Counted from the first letter of the stretch, positions 1 through 11,353 are shown. The stretch: DNA of 64,000 nt from Penium margaritaceum (GCA_023375785.1 SZWC01001598.1:211091-275090); one strand, 5' to 3'. Notes: generated by a model not told the origin, from the letters alone. A program made the numbers and translations.

Positions 1-461
1 CGGAGTCTCAAACCAGAGGTCGCGGGTTCAAACCCCGCGACGGCCGCAATTTTCTTTGTGGCCAAAACTGGGACAGGAAGCTTCTAGGAAGCTTACTAGA
101 GCCTGCCTTGAGGATGACACTTGGCGGTCTAAGGACGCGCCAAGTAGGAATGTAGGATGAGGTTGGCTCCAGTGGAGCCACTACAAGCAGAAGCTTTAGC
201 AAAGCTCTGCAAGTATAAAAGCCTGTACCTTGCATGCATCCATTTACAGTTCTTGCCTTTGAGACTCCTCACAGAGTGTCCAACCAAAGGTAGACACTAA
301 AGACCAACATGCGGACTTCGTGAGGTTGCAAACCAAACGAACCTAAAGTGTGGATCCCTCGTTCGAGGGTGATATGTTATCTTGGTTGCAATACCAAGAG
401 CGGTTGGCGGCCTCCATGTCGGGACCCGTTTTCTAGACCGTTGCTATCCGGCGCATTGACA
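1..461 (+). repeat. Family-A copia LTR, 3' portion, cut by window edge
   Basis: This closely matches the later part of the LTRs of Cop1 and Cop2, including the tRNA-like T arm at 1-48, a TATA box near 213-220 and the terminal ...GCGCATTGACA. No primer-binding site follows the end, so it is either a 3' LTR of an element lying to the left or a solo LTR. The start lies outside the window. Confidence 0.85.
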
Positions 462-1587
462 ATAATGTCCATGTGGAGCAAGACAAGAGGTCATTAAAGA
501 TGTGACGGGCCACCAAATTCACCACAAACATTAAAAATGTTGCAATCAGATTTGCAGCTGTCTCTCTCAGTTTTGGTATGGATTTCACCAACTTCTATGG
601 AGTGCTCTTCTCCGGTCACTATGATGCAAGTGTTCCTCCCTAACTGCTGGTGAGAGCTTTGCAGTGTGTGTATTGATAGATTTCTGGACAGTGCAAGAGT
701 TCTGGCCAAGGGATGAGACAGAGTTAAAAGTATTGTGACCACTGTGGGTACTCCAAGGAATGACCACATCTATGACAAGTGGGATCATGTCAAATTTCTT
801 CTGTCATACTGAAGAAGCTACCATCCCAGCACAGTGTTTGTGTTGAGAAGTAAGAAAAGGTGTTACCTGCGAGGTGTTGTGATGTGCACGTGCAGTGTCT
901 CACTGATCTGTACTGTTACCTCCCAGCTGGTGTAAAGGCTCGTGCTGACTCTGTGGACATTGTCGAAGGCTGCTGCTGAGTGATGGAGGGGACATCGTAC
1001 CATCGTACAAGACATGTCTCCCATCTCATCTTGCAGAGTCTCCCACTTGGTAGCAGTGCACAGCCAGCTCCATCAGCAGCACCCGCAATCACTCATGTTA
1101 CCAGCATTCATAGGCGGTTGTTCTGAGTAGCTTGTATTCTGCCTACGTTCAAGCAGCCATAATTCTGCTCTGTTTATCTTCTAGCTGATTCCAACTGCAG
1201 GACTGCATTTGCAACATGTATATTTTGCTATGTTCCAGTTCTCAAAGAAAAACAGACGACATTCACGTTTGGGGCCATGCGCCATCAAACAGAGGTCGCT
1301 GAGAAAACTCCACAAGACAAAAAATAGTGTATTTTTTGGAATGGCTGATATTCAGAGGTGAGGTCCTAGGTCTCCCACCAAGCCTTATTCCTGTTGTTAA
1401 CTCACTTACTACTCACTCTCAGCTTGAAAACCGGTGCTGAGTCTTGAGTGCAAGTGTACCCTCTCACAGACAAGCAGCACGTGCTGCTCAAGCACTAAGC
1501 GTGGACTTAGAAAACATGTACTTCAGTCCAAGTCTGTGAGGCAGCAGAAAGCTGTCTTTTCTAGACTAGCGTAGCATCATTTCAATT
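462..1587. other. Unassigned; may contain the LTR of the old host copia Cop4
   Basis: No gene is recognised here. The stretch ends immediately before a primer-binding-site-like sequence, so its right-hand part may be an LTR. No second copy of it was found in the window to confirm this. Confidence 0.35.
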
Positions 1588-1600
1588 TGGGTATCAGAGC
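1588..1600 (+). other. Primer-binding site of ordinary type (initiator tRNA-Met 3' end)
   Basis: The sequence is TGGGTATCAGAGC, one base longer than the plant LTR-element standard TGGTATCAGAGC. It is preceded by ...TTTCAATT, which fits an LTR end. I infer it belongs to Cop4, whose leader and gag lie to the right beyond the Cop1 insertion. Confidence 0.6.
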
Positions 1601-2079
1601 CATAGCGTAGCAGACGAAGCAGACTGAGCAGGTGCAACGGTGGCGTACATGTGTCAGCCAACATTAGCGGACCTCCATACAAATCAAAGAAGGGGAAACA
1701 CTGCTGGATTGTTTCCTTCAGAGTTAGTCTTGCCTGGCCGCAGCTTCAAAACACTCCTCAGACGTAGGAAATGCTTCCAAAATGTTTTTGAAGCATTAAC
1801 CTGAGAGCAGTGGTGGAGAGGTGGCCACCTGGCTGTCGCAGAGCAGCACATCAACGATGGCGGAACCGACGTACATAACGACGGCTATGCCATGTAGCAG
1901 GGAAGTTCCTCTACAGCCATTGCTACCCTCCTGAACCCTCCCTCATTCCTCTGTCAGCTTCCATCCACAGGGACTCTATTCTGCTGGATGCAACCACAAA
2001 AGTAGCTAGGGAATCGGTGTAGGTAGACAGGAAAACCAACAAAGTACAAAAAAAATGGATTCTGGCTCCCTCGCTTGCT
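1601..2079. other. Non-coding stretch, probably leader of Cop4 before the Cop1 insertion
   Basis: No supported gene. It lies between a primer-binding-site-like sequence and the first base of the Cop1 5' LTR, which is the expected place for a retrotransposon leader. Confidence 0.35.
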
Positions 2080-2719
2080 TGTTGAAACAGTATGCACCTT
2101 GTCCACTGCCTAGCTAGCTAGCTACACATACGGACAAGGCATGCACTGCTCTATGGAGTATGTCCCCTTGGTCTGATCTGAGATGGGCAGGGAATGCACT
2201 GCCCATAATGGGTATGTTGCCTGTGGCGCAACATAAGAAGCATACCTTTTCGGCTTGGTTGAAACGCCACCGGAGTCTCACACAAGAATCCTCGTGACGG
2301 CCACAATTTTCTTTGTGGCCAAAACTGGGACAGGAAACTTCTAGGAAGGTTACTAGAGCCTGCCTTGAGGATGACACCTGGCGGTCTAAGGACGCACCAA
2401 GTAGGACTGTAGGTTAAAGTTGGCTCCAGTGGAGCCACTAGAAGCAGAAGCTTTAGCAAAGCTCCAAAAGTATAAAAGCCTGTACCTTGCATGCATCCAT
2501 TTACAGTTCTTGCCTTTGAGACTCCTCTCAGAGTGTCCAACCAAAGGTAGACACTAAAGACCAACATGCAGACTTCGTGAGGTTACAAACCAAACAAACC
2601 TACAGTTTGGATCCCTCGTTCGAGGGTGATATGTTATCTTGGTTGTAGTACCAAGAGCGGTTGGCGGCCTCCCATGTCGGGACCCGTTTTCTAGACTGTT
2701 GCTATCCGGCGCATTGGCA
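2080..2719 (+). repeat. Cop1 5' LTR
   Basis: It begins TGTTGAAA and ends just before the primer site. It holds a degraded copy of the tRNA-like module (about 2249-2305) and a TATA box at about 2471-2478. The same LTR occurs at 1-461, 7449-8100 and, inverted, at 9753-10405 and 21457-22109. Confidence 0.88.
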
Positions 2720-2735
2720 AAGGGTTATGGGTCCA
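2720..2735 (+). other. Cop1 primer-binding site, internal tRNA-Met type
   Basis: AAGGGTTATGGGTCCA lies directly after the LTR. Its GGGTTATGGG(T/C)CCA core is complementary to the anticodon stem-loop of plant initiator tRNA-Met, with one difference. The 3' end of the tRNA is not matched. This is the arrangement known for Drosophila copia and yeast Ty5. Confidence 0.8.
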
Positions 2736-3149
2736 CACTTCTGGTTCTAAGGCACGCTTCCAACACCGACTAGCGTGTGGTCTTGCAGGGCGCACAAGTA
2801 CAACAGGTACACGAAGATCGGATGGCTCCATCTGCTCCATCGGCTCCATCGGCTTCTTCAGGTAGGGTGCGCGCACGTGGCAGACTAGGGGACAAGGAAC
2901 AGCTCTGTCCATGTTGGACAAGACCCTCGCGCCCCAACAGGATTAAGCTCTACCCCTTTTTAGAAGGTGGTATGACCCTGAGTCCGTTCTCTCACGATGG
3001 CACCATCGCCTTAGGCGATCATCGGCAGGAGGGATATGCAATGGAACCAACTGCACCTTTGACAACAATCGTTGTCAGCAGCCTCATCAGCCTCATCGAC
3101 CTCAACGAAGCAGAGTAGCAGCAAAGCAGAGAAGGCGAGCAAGAGCAGG

Positions 3150-4030
3150 AAATGGCGGATCCGACTCAAGCCCGCCTTGAGGCGGGTATGTCCAAATTCA
3201 CGGGGATAGGTTTTTCCTTGTGTCAATGGCAATTTGAGATTGTCATGAACGTGCGTGGCTACGTCGACATCCTAAAAGAGAGCAAGACAGCACGCGCCGA
3301 TGCGACGGTGATGACGTATGCGGCTGACCTTGCAGCATGGACGATGAAGAACAACATGGCTCTCGCCATTCTTGTGACGTCCATCAACGAGACTCAATAC
3401 TCCCACATCACAGGATGCACGTTGGCTGCCAAGGCCTACGCAAAGCTCTCACGCGTGCATCAATCAAACGCCCTAGCAAACTGACTCTTCATCTTCCAAA
3501 GGTTGATGTCGATGAGGGTGAGCGAAGGAGAATCCATACCCGCATTTTGGCAGTCATTTGACAACGTGCTGCAGAAGGTCTAGCAAATGGAATGGAATCG
3601 CGACTCCAACATGCGTGCCATGATCCTTTTAATGGCATTGCCGGAAAGCTGGGGTTCCTTGATCACCTTGTTTGGCAGTTGGAAGGAGGCCAATCTGAAG
3701 TCCGAGGCCGTCATCGAACACGTCCGCAACGAGTCCATGCGACGTAGTGCCAGTCAGGCAAACATCTCAGCCTATGCCTCTCGCTTCAGTGGACAAGATG
3801 CAAGCTCTTGCTCCTATCAAGGCAACAGCGGAAGCGGTGGCGGTCGAGGGAAAGGCAATGGTGGCGGGAAGAGTTCCAAGAAACCCGGCAACTGTCACAA
3901 CTGTGGCAAGACTAGGCACTGGGCTAGGGACTGCTGTACTCCGAAGAATGAAGGTGGGAAAAAAGGTGGGAAGAAGAAGAAGGAGCTCAAAAACATGATG
4001 GCTAGGGGGCTACCCATGAAGAGCGCAGTG
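3150..4030 (+). pseudogene. Cop1 gag region with zinc knuckle
   Basis: The conceptual protein begins MADPTQARLEAGMSKFTG, with a WQFEIVMNV motif typical of copia gag (UBN2-like). A CCHC zinc knuckle, CHNCGKTRHWARDC, lies near 3890-3935, followed by a Lys/Gly-rich tail. Gag would form the virus-like particle and bind RNA. It is fossil sequence. The Cop2 gag is the nearest relative in the window. Confidence 0.85.
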
Positions 4031-4039
4031 ATCCTCAGG

Positions 4040-5560
4040 CCTGGGGCATTTTCCCTTGACTTGGGCACCAACCACCACTCATCAAAAGAGAAGGGTGGAT
4101 TTGTCTCCATGGCCGAATCTGTCATGCGCATCAAGTGTGCAAACGGCGGTGTTTTCCAAGCCGTGGGCGAATGGGACAAGTTGATCGCGTTCAACGTGAA
4201 CGATGCGGAGAAGGCGGTCAACCTTCAAAAGGTGGTGTACATAACCTCCTTTACTGCCAACTTGCTGTCCGTGTCACAAATCACCGAGAACAACATGACA
4301 GTGGTGTTCACCAACAAGGAAGCGGTGGCCCTAGAAAACGAGGACAACCAGATTTTGTACACCAAAGATGATCTCATGCTTCAATTTCCAAGATTCGACG
4401 GCCTCTACGTGCTTCAAACCAAAGTCACCAAGGCGTTGGATGAGGGACTCGCATGTGCCACCAAGACAGTGGCACCAGAGCCAAAGGATGTACCACTGGC
4501 AAACGTGACGGATGCCACATCAACCAAGGACACTAATGCTCAGCTGTGGCATCGGCAATTTGGCAACATGGTCAACATTACGATGCAGAAGATGCGAGAG
4601 CAGGAGTTAGTCCGTGGAATGGAAGGGTGCACCATGAAGCATGGCAAAGGGTATACATTTTGTCAACCATGCCTCTAAGTGAAGGCAAAGAAGAAGCCGT
4701 TTGGGAGAGGAGGTCAACAAGCAGAGCATGTCTTGGAGTTGATACAAAGAGACGTGTGTGGACCCTTCTGCATACCATCTAACGGAGGAGGCAAGTACTT
4801 CCTGACCTTCATTGACGACCATAGCTACAAGTTATGGATCTACTTCCTCAAAACAAAGGGAGAGGTCAAGGAGAAGCTCCTCGAGTTCGTCGCCATGGTG
4901 GAGTGGCAAACGTCTAAGAAAGTGAAGATGCTTCAAAGTGACAACGGGGGTGAGTACGATGCATGCAAGCCTTGGCTCAAGCATCATGGCATCTGCCACA
5001 AGCAAACCACCCCTTACAACCCCCAAAGCAACGGTGTGGCCAAGAGGATGAACCAGACCCTGCTTGACATGGTGAGAAGCATGCTCTTTGACGCCAAGAT
5101 CCCACCTTGCTTTTGGGCAAAAGCAGCAACAACGGCCTGCTACCTCTTGAATCTCACACCAGCAACCGCCTTGCGGAAGCGTGGAAAGGAGCAAGAAAAG
5201 CAGCTAAAGATCCCAAAAGAAGCATGGTCGGGAAGGAAACCCAATGCATCTCATCTGAAGGTGTTTGGGTCAACTGCATGGATGAAGATCCTGTCGGGAG
5301 AAGGTGGAGGCAAGCTTGATGCACGTTCCAGGAAGTGCGTCATGGTTGGATACGACACATCACACAAAGGCTATCACCTTTGGGACCAAGCAGCAGGCAA
5401 GCTGGTGAGGAGTCGCGATGTCATGTTTGACGAGCGCACCCTTGAAAAAGGAGAGCTGCTGGACCCAAACCTCACTCCCAAAGCGGGAGAGTGGATAGTG
5501 TTGCTTGAGTCCGGAGACCAAGCACCTGACAACTGGCTTGCTTTGCCAGCAGGTGGTGGG
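4040..5560 (+). pseudogene. Cop1 protease, pre-integrase and integrase region
   Basis: A protease-like segment (NHHSSKEKGGFVSM) is followed by the gag-pre-integrase zinc motif (LWHRQFG ... CQPC). Next is the integrase core with FIDDHS and SDNGGEYD, then TTPYNPQSNG. A KVFGSTAW ... CVMVGYD segment marks the copia integrase C-terminal part. These are the domains that cut and join the element's DNA in copia elements. Broken copy. Confidence 0.85.
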
Positions 5561-5839
5561 AATGGGAGAGTAGCTATGGAGGATGATGCAGCATCTAACA
5601 TGGATGCGAATACCAAGGCGTCCGGGGCTTCCCAGTCTGACTTGGACTCTGACGACTCTTCTAACGATGACAACAATGACAACGACAAACCACCACCTGT
5701 AGAAGCACCAGCACCAAAGCAAGAAGCCGCACCACTACCTTGGCGCAGTTTGCGACCAAAGAGAGCACCTTTGCAATATGAGGATGAATGGACCGGCCTT
5801 AGTTTGTCGTGCATGGCTCAGGGAGAGTCATCCACAGTG

Positions 5840-7200
5840 ATGAAGGCGATGAATGGCCCAGATGCGGCCAAGTGGAAGGAAACAGTTGACAACGAGCTCG
5901 CATCCATTGCTGAGAACGGCACGTGGGTGCTTGTGGATACACCCGACAAGACCCACGTGGTGGGATCCAAGTGGGTCCTCCGAGTGCAGAAGAAGCAAGA
6001 CGGCAGGATCAACAAGTTCAAGGCAAGGGTAGTGGCTAAGGGGTTCTCTCAACGCACGGGATCTGAGTACGATGAGACGTTTGCGCCCGTCGTGACCTTT
6101 TACCCTTGGCATTGTAGCTGCGATGAACCTATAGATACACCAGATGGATGTCAAGACAACTTTCCTTTATGGGAAGCTTGACAAGGAAGCATGATGAAGG
6201 TGTCCAAAGGAATCGAAGCTCCCAAGGGAAAGGTGTACAAGTTGGTGAAAGCACTCTACGGGCTGAAATAGGCCCCAAGGATGTGGTACAAAGAGATGGA
6301 TGGTTTCATGACCGGTCTCTTGTTTGCGCATTGCCAGAATGACCCGAGCATGTACATGCACGATGATGGGAGAGGGTTGATGCTAGTTGCGTTGTACATG
6401 GATGATCTGATCATCTGCTCGTCTTCGATCAAGCTGCTGGATGAGCTGAATTCTGACCTCAGCAAAAGGTTCAAAACAAAGGACATGGGTCCTCTCGTGT
6501 ACTACCTCAGGATTGTCATCCACCGCAACCAAGAAGCAGGCACCATTGAGCTCAACCAAACCAAATACATCGGTGAGGTACTAAAGTGCTACCACATGGA
6601 AGGTTGCAAACCTATCAGCACCCCAATGATGACCGATATGAAGTTGAAGGCCTCCATGTCACCAAGCAATGAAGCAAAACAAAGGGAGATGCAAGACATC
6701 CCCTACCAGTCCGCCATTGGTAATATCATGTACGCCATGGTAGGGACTCGTCTAGACATCTGCTATGCTGTGGGACAAATGAGCAGATTTGAGGCCAACC
6801 CCGGGCCACAAAATTGGCAGGTAGTCAACCATATCTTGTGCTACCTGCAAAAGACATGTCACATGGGCCTCGTCCTTGGAGGCCAAGAAGGAACGGAACC
6901 CCTTTGCCTAAAGTAATACACCGATGCTGACTAGGGAGGACATCTCGATGACGAGAAATCCACCTCTAGATACGTGTGCATCTTGAATGGCGCTGTCATC
7001 TCATGGGCAAGCAGGAAGCAGGATTGTGTTTCCGTGTCCACAAGTGAAGCAGAGTACATTGCTCTTTCTGAGTTGTACAAGGAGACTCAGTGGTTGCGGA
7101 GCCTGCTTGGCAAAATGACGATGCCACAGAAGGATGCCACGGTCCTACACGTGGACAACATGAGCGCCATCTCGATGGCTTAAGACGAGATCATCCCCCG
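5840..7200 (+). pseudogene. Cop1 reverse transcriptase and RNase H region
   Basis: RT begins with WKETVDNELASI ... VGSKWVLRVQKK and carries the catalytic YMDD box (VALYMDDLIICSS) near 6390-6430. RNase H is seen as ISWASRKQDCVSVSTSEAEY near 7000-7060. An acidic, proline-rich linker (about 5580-5740) separates it from integrase. RT lying downstream of integrase is diagnostic for Ty1/copia rather than Ty3/gypsy. Broken copy. Confidence 0.88.
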
Positions 7201-7436
7201 GTAACCAAAGCACATCGACATACGTTACCACTACTCACGTGATCTCGTCATGAACAATGTGGTGGACTTGCAGCACTTCGTAACAAAGAGCATGCTTGCT
7301 GTCTGCATGACCGAGCCGCTGGAGAGCGCCTTGCAGTATGCAGGCATTCGTGGATCTGGTATGAGGAGTGCGGCAGAGGAAGGGTGAGTCCCAAGGCATT
7401 GATGGAGCCTAGTAAGCGACAGATGGACAGAGGTGC

Positions 7437-7448
7437 AAGGGAGAGATT
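7437..7448 (+). other. Cop1 polypurine tract
   Basis: AAGGGAGAGAT sits directly before the 3' LTR and would prime plus-strand DNA synthesis. Confidence 0.7.
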
Positions 7449-8100
7449 TTTTGAAATCATATGCACCTTGTAAACTGCTAGCTGGCTAGCTACACATAGA
7501 GACAAGGCATGCACTGCTCTATGGCGTATGTCCCCTTGGTCTGTTGTGAGATGGGTCGGGAATGCACTTCCAATGATGGGTATGTCCCTTGTGGCTCATC
7601 ATAGGAACCATACCTTTTTGGCTTGGTTGTATAGGCACCGGAGTCTCAAACGAGAGGTCGTAGGTTCAATCCTCGCAACGTTTGCAATTATATTTCTGGC
7701 CAAAACTGGAACATGAAGCTTCTAGGAAGCCTACAAGAGCCTGCCTTGAGGATGACACTTGGCGGTCTAAGGATGCGCCAAGTAGGACTATAGGTTGAGG
7801 TTTGCTCCAGTGGAGCCACTACAAGAAGAAGCTTTAGGAAAGCTTTGCAAGTATGAAAGCCTATACCTTGCATGCATCCATTTACAGTTCTTGCCTTGGA
7901 GACTCCTAACAGAGTGTCCAACCAAAGGTAGACACAAAAGACCAACATGCGGACTTCGTGATGTTGCAAACCAAACGAACCTAAAGTGTGGATCCCTCGT
8001 TCGAGGGTGATACGTTATCTTGGTTACAATACCAAGAGCGATTGGTGGCCTCCCATGTTGAGACCTGTTCTTTAGACCATTGTTATTGGGCGCATCGACA
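7449..8100 (+). repeat. Cop1 3' LTR
   Basis: It aligns with the 5' LTR over its full length and ends ...CGCATCGACA. Triplet-repeat DNA follows immediately. Confidence 0.87.
7615..7690 (+). other. tRNA-like module inside family-A LTR
   Basis: TGGCTTGGTTG...AGGC resembles a tRNA D arm/A box. About 40 bases further, AGGTCGTAGGTTCAATCCT resembles the variable loop plus T arm/B box. Equivalent modules occur at 1-48 (T arm only) and about 2249-2305, and inverted at about 10172-10236 and 21873-21940. The anticodon stem does not pair well, so it is not called as a tRNA gene. Confidence 0.6.
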
Positions 8101-8173
8101 TCGCAGCAGCAGCAGCCTAGCAAGAGCAGCATGTAGCAGCAACTGCAGCAGCCTGGCAGAATCAGTAGTAGTA

Positions 8174-8259
<86 letters not shown>

Positions 8260-8263
8260 TGTT

Positions 8264-8353
<90 letters not shown>

Positions 8354-9050
8354 ATAGCAGCAGCAGCATCAGCCAAAGCAGTAGGCTCTGTACACAGCAG
8401 CAGCTGGAGCAACGCGGCATGAACAGTAAGGGCAGAAGCAGCAATAGCACCTCCAAGCAATCACACCAACAGCACGCAGCAGCAGTAGTGATAGGAGCAT
8501 CATCGCAACTAGTAGCAACAGCAATAGCATCGCATGGTATGAGCAACAGCTCTGTGGCGGTGACTCTAGTAGCGACGATTGCATCATCATCAACAGCAAG
8601 GCAACCCCAGCTAAGCCAGCCGCAGAATCTTCAAGATTTTCCACATAGCCCTTTGCATCCTAGCCATTGTGACTGTGGAGGTATTGCCGGCTGCCAACTA
8701 CTAGAGAGAAAAACGTGGAGAGGGGAGAGTGGACATTTCAGTATGTATCCCAAAGGGGTTTTCTAAGAACTGGTGGTGCGTGGATCTGAAAAGTCATCAA
8801 TCACCAAATGGCAGTGCACTCCATTGTAGCGGCAGCTCCTGGCACCTGCCACTGTGGCCGGACCATGCATCGGAGGCACAACGCAGCACGCCACAGCCAG
8901 CACAATACAGGGCACGCTACTAGCTGACTCCATGCTCTCTTTCGCAACCCAGATAGTAGTCCATCAGCAACAGTAGCAATCCATCTCCAACATGCTACGG
9001 TCTATAGGCAATACAGCCGGTACTAGGATCAGGCCAAAGGACTTCAACAC
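8101..9050 (+). other. CAG/AGT triplet-rich stretch, probable leader of Cop4
   Basis: GCAGCAGCAG-rich DNA surrounds a long AGT microsatellite and precedes Cop4 gag. Long open frames here encode homopolymers on both strands and are artefacts of the repeat. A similar CAG-rich leader occurs in Cop5. Confidence 0.5.
8164..8353. repeat. (AGT)n microsatellite, about 63 units
   Basis: Nearly uninterrupted AGT/TAG triplets over about 190 bp, with only a few interruptions (for example near 8178, 8260 and 8304). Confidence 0.97.
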
Positions 9051-9747
9051 ACCACCATTCCAGCTTGATATGGGACAGTTTTCCTGTTGCGAGTTGTTCT
9101 TTCACCTGTGGGATCAAGGTGAGGGTCTCTGGCGTTTATACACCCTAAAGTATGACTCCTCCCTCCCTGAGCAGGTTTTTGAAGAAGGCCGTGTAGCTAA
9201 AGCTCTCGTCTTCCCCACACCAGAGAATGACCGCATGGACCTTGAGCCCATCATTTGTGATCCTGCTATCGGCAGCGACCCTTGACTCCGTGAAGCCTAG
9301 AGTACTCTCACTTATCCCTACCGCGCTTCTGGTAAGGCCGCCATCAGTTGCCTCCTAAAGGACTTCAACAACCTCAAGATGGATGACTCAAAATCAGGCA
9401 ACACATATTGGTGCCATGAGCAAGATCTTTGTCCATACAGAATTGCTGGTCCGTCTTCGCTGGCAGCCCTCCTCACCATCACAATGGTGCTACCTTCTAT
9501 TACACAAGGATCCTCTTCCACTTTGACCTCAAGATTTTGGAGGCCATGGCATCCTAGTGCACTCTGATGTCTTGGTTCTTTTCATGGTTCCTGACATGGG
9601 AGAAGATGATTAAAGAGATCCGCCTCCAGCATGGAGACAAGTCAACACAGACAGCAATCAGCTCTGCCTCTCTCACGCATCTTTCATCCGGGATCCCTGG
9701 TGTCTTCAGAGCCACGCAGGATGTACGCCATGGCAAGGGGTGACGTG
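9050..9747 (+). pseudogene. Cop4 gag region (UBN2-like)
   Basis: Short segments resemble copia gag: EGLWRLYTL, ALVFPTPENDRMDLEPIICDP, then KDFNNLKMDDSKSGNTYW with a QDLCPYRIAG segment. These follow the order usual in gag of the GAG/UBN2 family. The region ends at the Cop2 insertion point. Broken copy. Confidence 0.65.
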
Positions 9748-9752
9748 GGAAG
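9748..9752. repeat. Target-site duplication of Cop2, left copy (GGAAG)
   Basis: GGAAG here equals GGAAG at 22110-22114 on the other side of Cop2. Confidence 0.85.
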
Positions 9753-10405
9753 TGTCAATGCGCCAGAGAGCAACGGTCTAGAAAACGGGTCCCGACATGG
9801 GAGGCCGCCAACCAATCTTGGTATTGCGACCAAGATAGCATACCACCCTCGCACGAGGGATCCACACTTTAGGTTCGTTTGGTTTGCAACCTCACGAAGT
9901 CCGCATGTTGGTCTGTAGTGTCTACCTTTGATTGGACACTCAGTGAGGAGTCTCAAAGACAAGAATTGTGAATGGATGCATGCACGGTACAGGCTTTTAT
10001 ACTTGCAGAGCTTTGCTAAAGCTTCTGCTTGTGGTGGCTCCACTGGAGCCAACCTCAACCTACAGTCCAACTTGGCGCATCCTTAGACCGCCAAGTGTCA
10101 TCCTCAAGGTAGGCTCTACTAAGCTTCCTAGAAGCATCTTGTCCCAGTTTGGGCCACAAAGAAAATTTCAGTCATCGCAGAGTTTGAATCCACAGCCTAT
10201 CGTTTGAAACTCCGGTGCCTATTCAACTAGGCCACAAAGGTATGATTCCTATGATGATCCACAGGGGACATACCCATTATGGGCAGTGCATTCCTGGCCC
10301 ATCTCAGAACAGATCAAGGTGACGTACTCCATACACCAGTGCTTGCCGTGTTTGTATGTGGAGCTAGCCAGCTTGGTAGTGAACAAGGTACATACCATTT
10401 CAAGA
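9753..10405 (-). repeat. Cop2 3' LTR
   Basis: This inverted family-A LTR starts TGTCAATGCGCC on the + strand. It contains the tRNA-like module at about 10172-10236, in which the D arm pairs perfectly (GCCT/AGGC). Confidence 0.9.
10172..10236 (-). other. tRNA-like module in Cop2 3' LTR
   Basis: Read on the - strand, TGGCCTAGTTGAATAGGC forms a D arm with a 4-bp stem and an 8-base loop. A B-box-like segment (GGATTCAAACTC) follows about 40 bases on. Confidence 0.6.
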
Positions 10406-10418
10406 AATCTCTCCCTTG
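10406..10418 (-). other. Cop2 polypurine tract
   Basis: CAAGGGAGAGATT on the - strand, directly inside the 3' LTR. It is nearly identical to the Cop1 tract. Confidence 0.7.
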
Positions 10419-10499
10419 CACCTCTGTCCACCTATCACTCACTCGGCTCCATCAATGCCTTGGGGCTCACCCTTCCTCCACCTCACTCCTCAGGCTGCG

Positions 10500-11348
10500 C
10501 AACCACTAAGTCTCCTTACACAAATCAGACAGAGCAACGTACTCTACCTCAGCTGTGGACACGGAAACGCAATCTTGCTTCTTGCTAGCCCATGAGATGG
10601 TAACGCCATTCAAGATGCACACGTATCCAGAAGTGGATTTTTGTTTTTCAAGATTTCCTCCCCAGTCAGCGTCGTTGTAGCACTTCAGGCAAAGGGAATC
10701 CGTACCTTCTTGGCCTCTAAGGACGAGGTCAATGTGACGTGTCTTTTGCAAGTAGCGCAAGATGCGCTTTACTGCGTGCCAATGTTGTGGCCCTGAGTTG
10801 GCCACAAATCTGCTCACTTGTCCCACAGCATAGCAGATGTCCGGACGATTCTCTACCATGGCGTACATGATGCTACCCACGGCGGACTGGTTGGGGATAT
10901 CTTGTACCTCTCTTTGTTCTGCTTCGTTGCTTGGCCACATGGAGGCCTTCAACTTCATACCAGTCGTCATTGGGCTGCCAACATGTTTCCAATCTTCCAT
11001 GTGACAGCGCTTCAGTACCTCACCGATGTATTTGGTTTGGTTGAGTTGGATGGTGCTTGCTACTTTGTTGCGATGGATGGAAATCCCAAGGTAGTACTCA
11101 AAAAGACCCATAACCTTCATCTTGAACCTTATTGCTAAGGTCAGACATCAGCTCATAGAGCAGCTCGACCGAAGACAAGCAGATGATAAAATCATCCACG
11201 TAAAGCGCAACCAGCATCAGCCCTCTCCCATCATCGCACACGTGCATGCTCGGGTCATTCTGGCAATGCGCAAAGGAGAGACCAGTCATGAAACCGCCCA
11301 TCTCTTTGTACCACATACTTGGGGCCTATTTCAGCCCGAAGAGGGCTT
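10500..11348 (-). pseudogene. Cop2 RT C-terminal part and RNase H
   Basis: It carries the YVDD box (VALYVDDFIICLSS) near 11180-11225, the YYLGISIHRN segment, and RNase H (ISWASKKQDCVSVSTAEVEY) near 10530-10600. The region ends at the Cop3 insertion. The matching N-terminal part of RT lies beyond Cop3, at about 17935-18400. Confidence 0.87.
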
Positions 11349-11353
11349 TCACC
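11349..11353. repeat. Target-site duplication of Cop3, left copy (TCACC)
   Basis: TCACC here equals TCACC at 17930-17934, beyond the other end of Cop3. The flanking DNA on both sides is Cop2 RT sequence. Confidence 0.92.

Larger units (their letters stand above)
2080..8100 (+). mobile_element. Cop1: Ty1/copia LTR retrotransposon, family A, broken
   Basis: The order is LTR, primer site, gag, protease, integrase, RT, RNase H, polypurine tract, LTR, which is the Ty1/copia order. The two LTRs (about 640-650 bp) differ by roughly 10-15% by eye, so the copy is old. Coding is disrupted at about half a dozen places. No matching 5-bp target duplication was seen at the two ends (TTGCT left, TCGCA right), unlike its sister Cop2. 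Loss by mutation, or recombination between family-A copies, could explain that. Confidence 0.9.

Noticed and set aside
1-48. A tRNA gene at the window start (GCGGGTTCAAACCCCGC T arm)
   Set aside because: The same module recurs inside every family-A LTR that includes the region, and the anticodon stem does not pair. It is an LTR part, not a free tRNA gene.
494-788. Two overlapping - strand frames upstream of Cop1
   Set aside because: They are short, overlap in different frames, and have no recognised similarity.
7788-8546. Long open frames of poly-Leu, poly-Val, poly-Thr on both strands
   Set aside because: They are the six-frame readings of the (AGT)n repeat and not genes.
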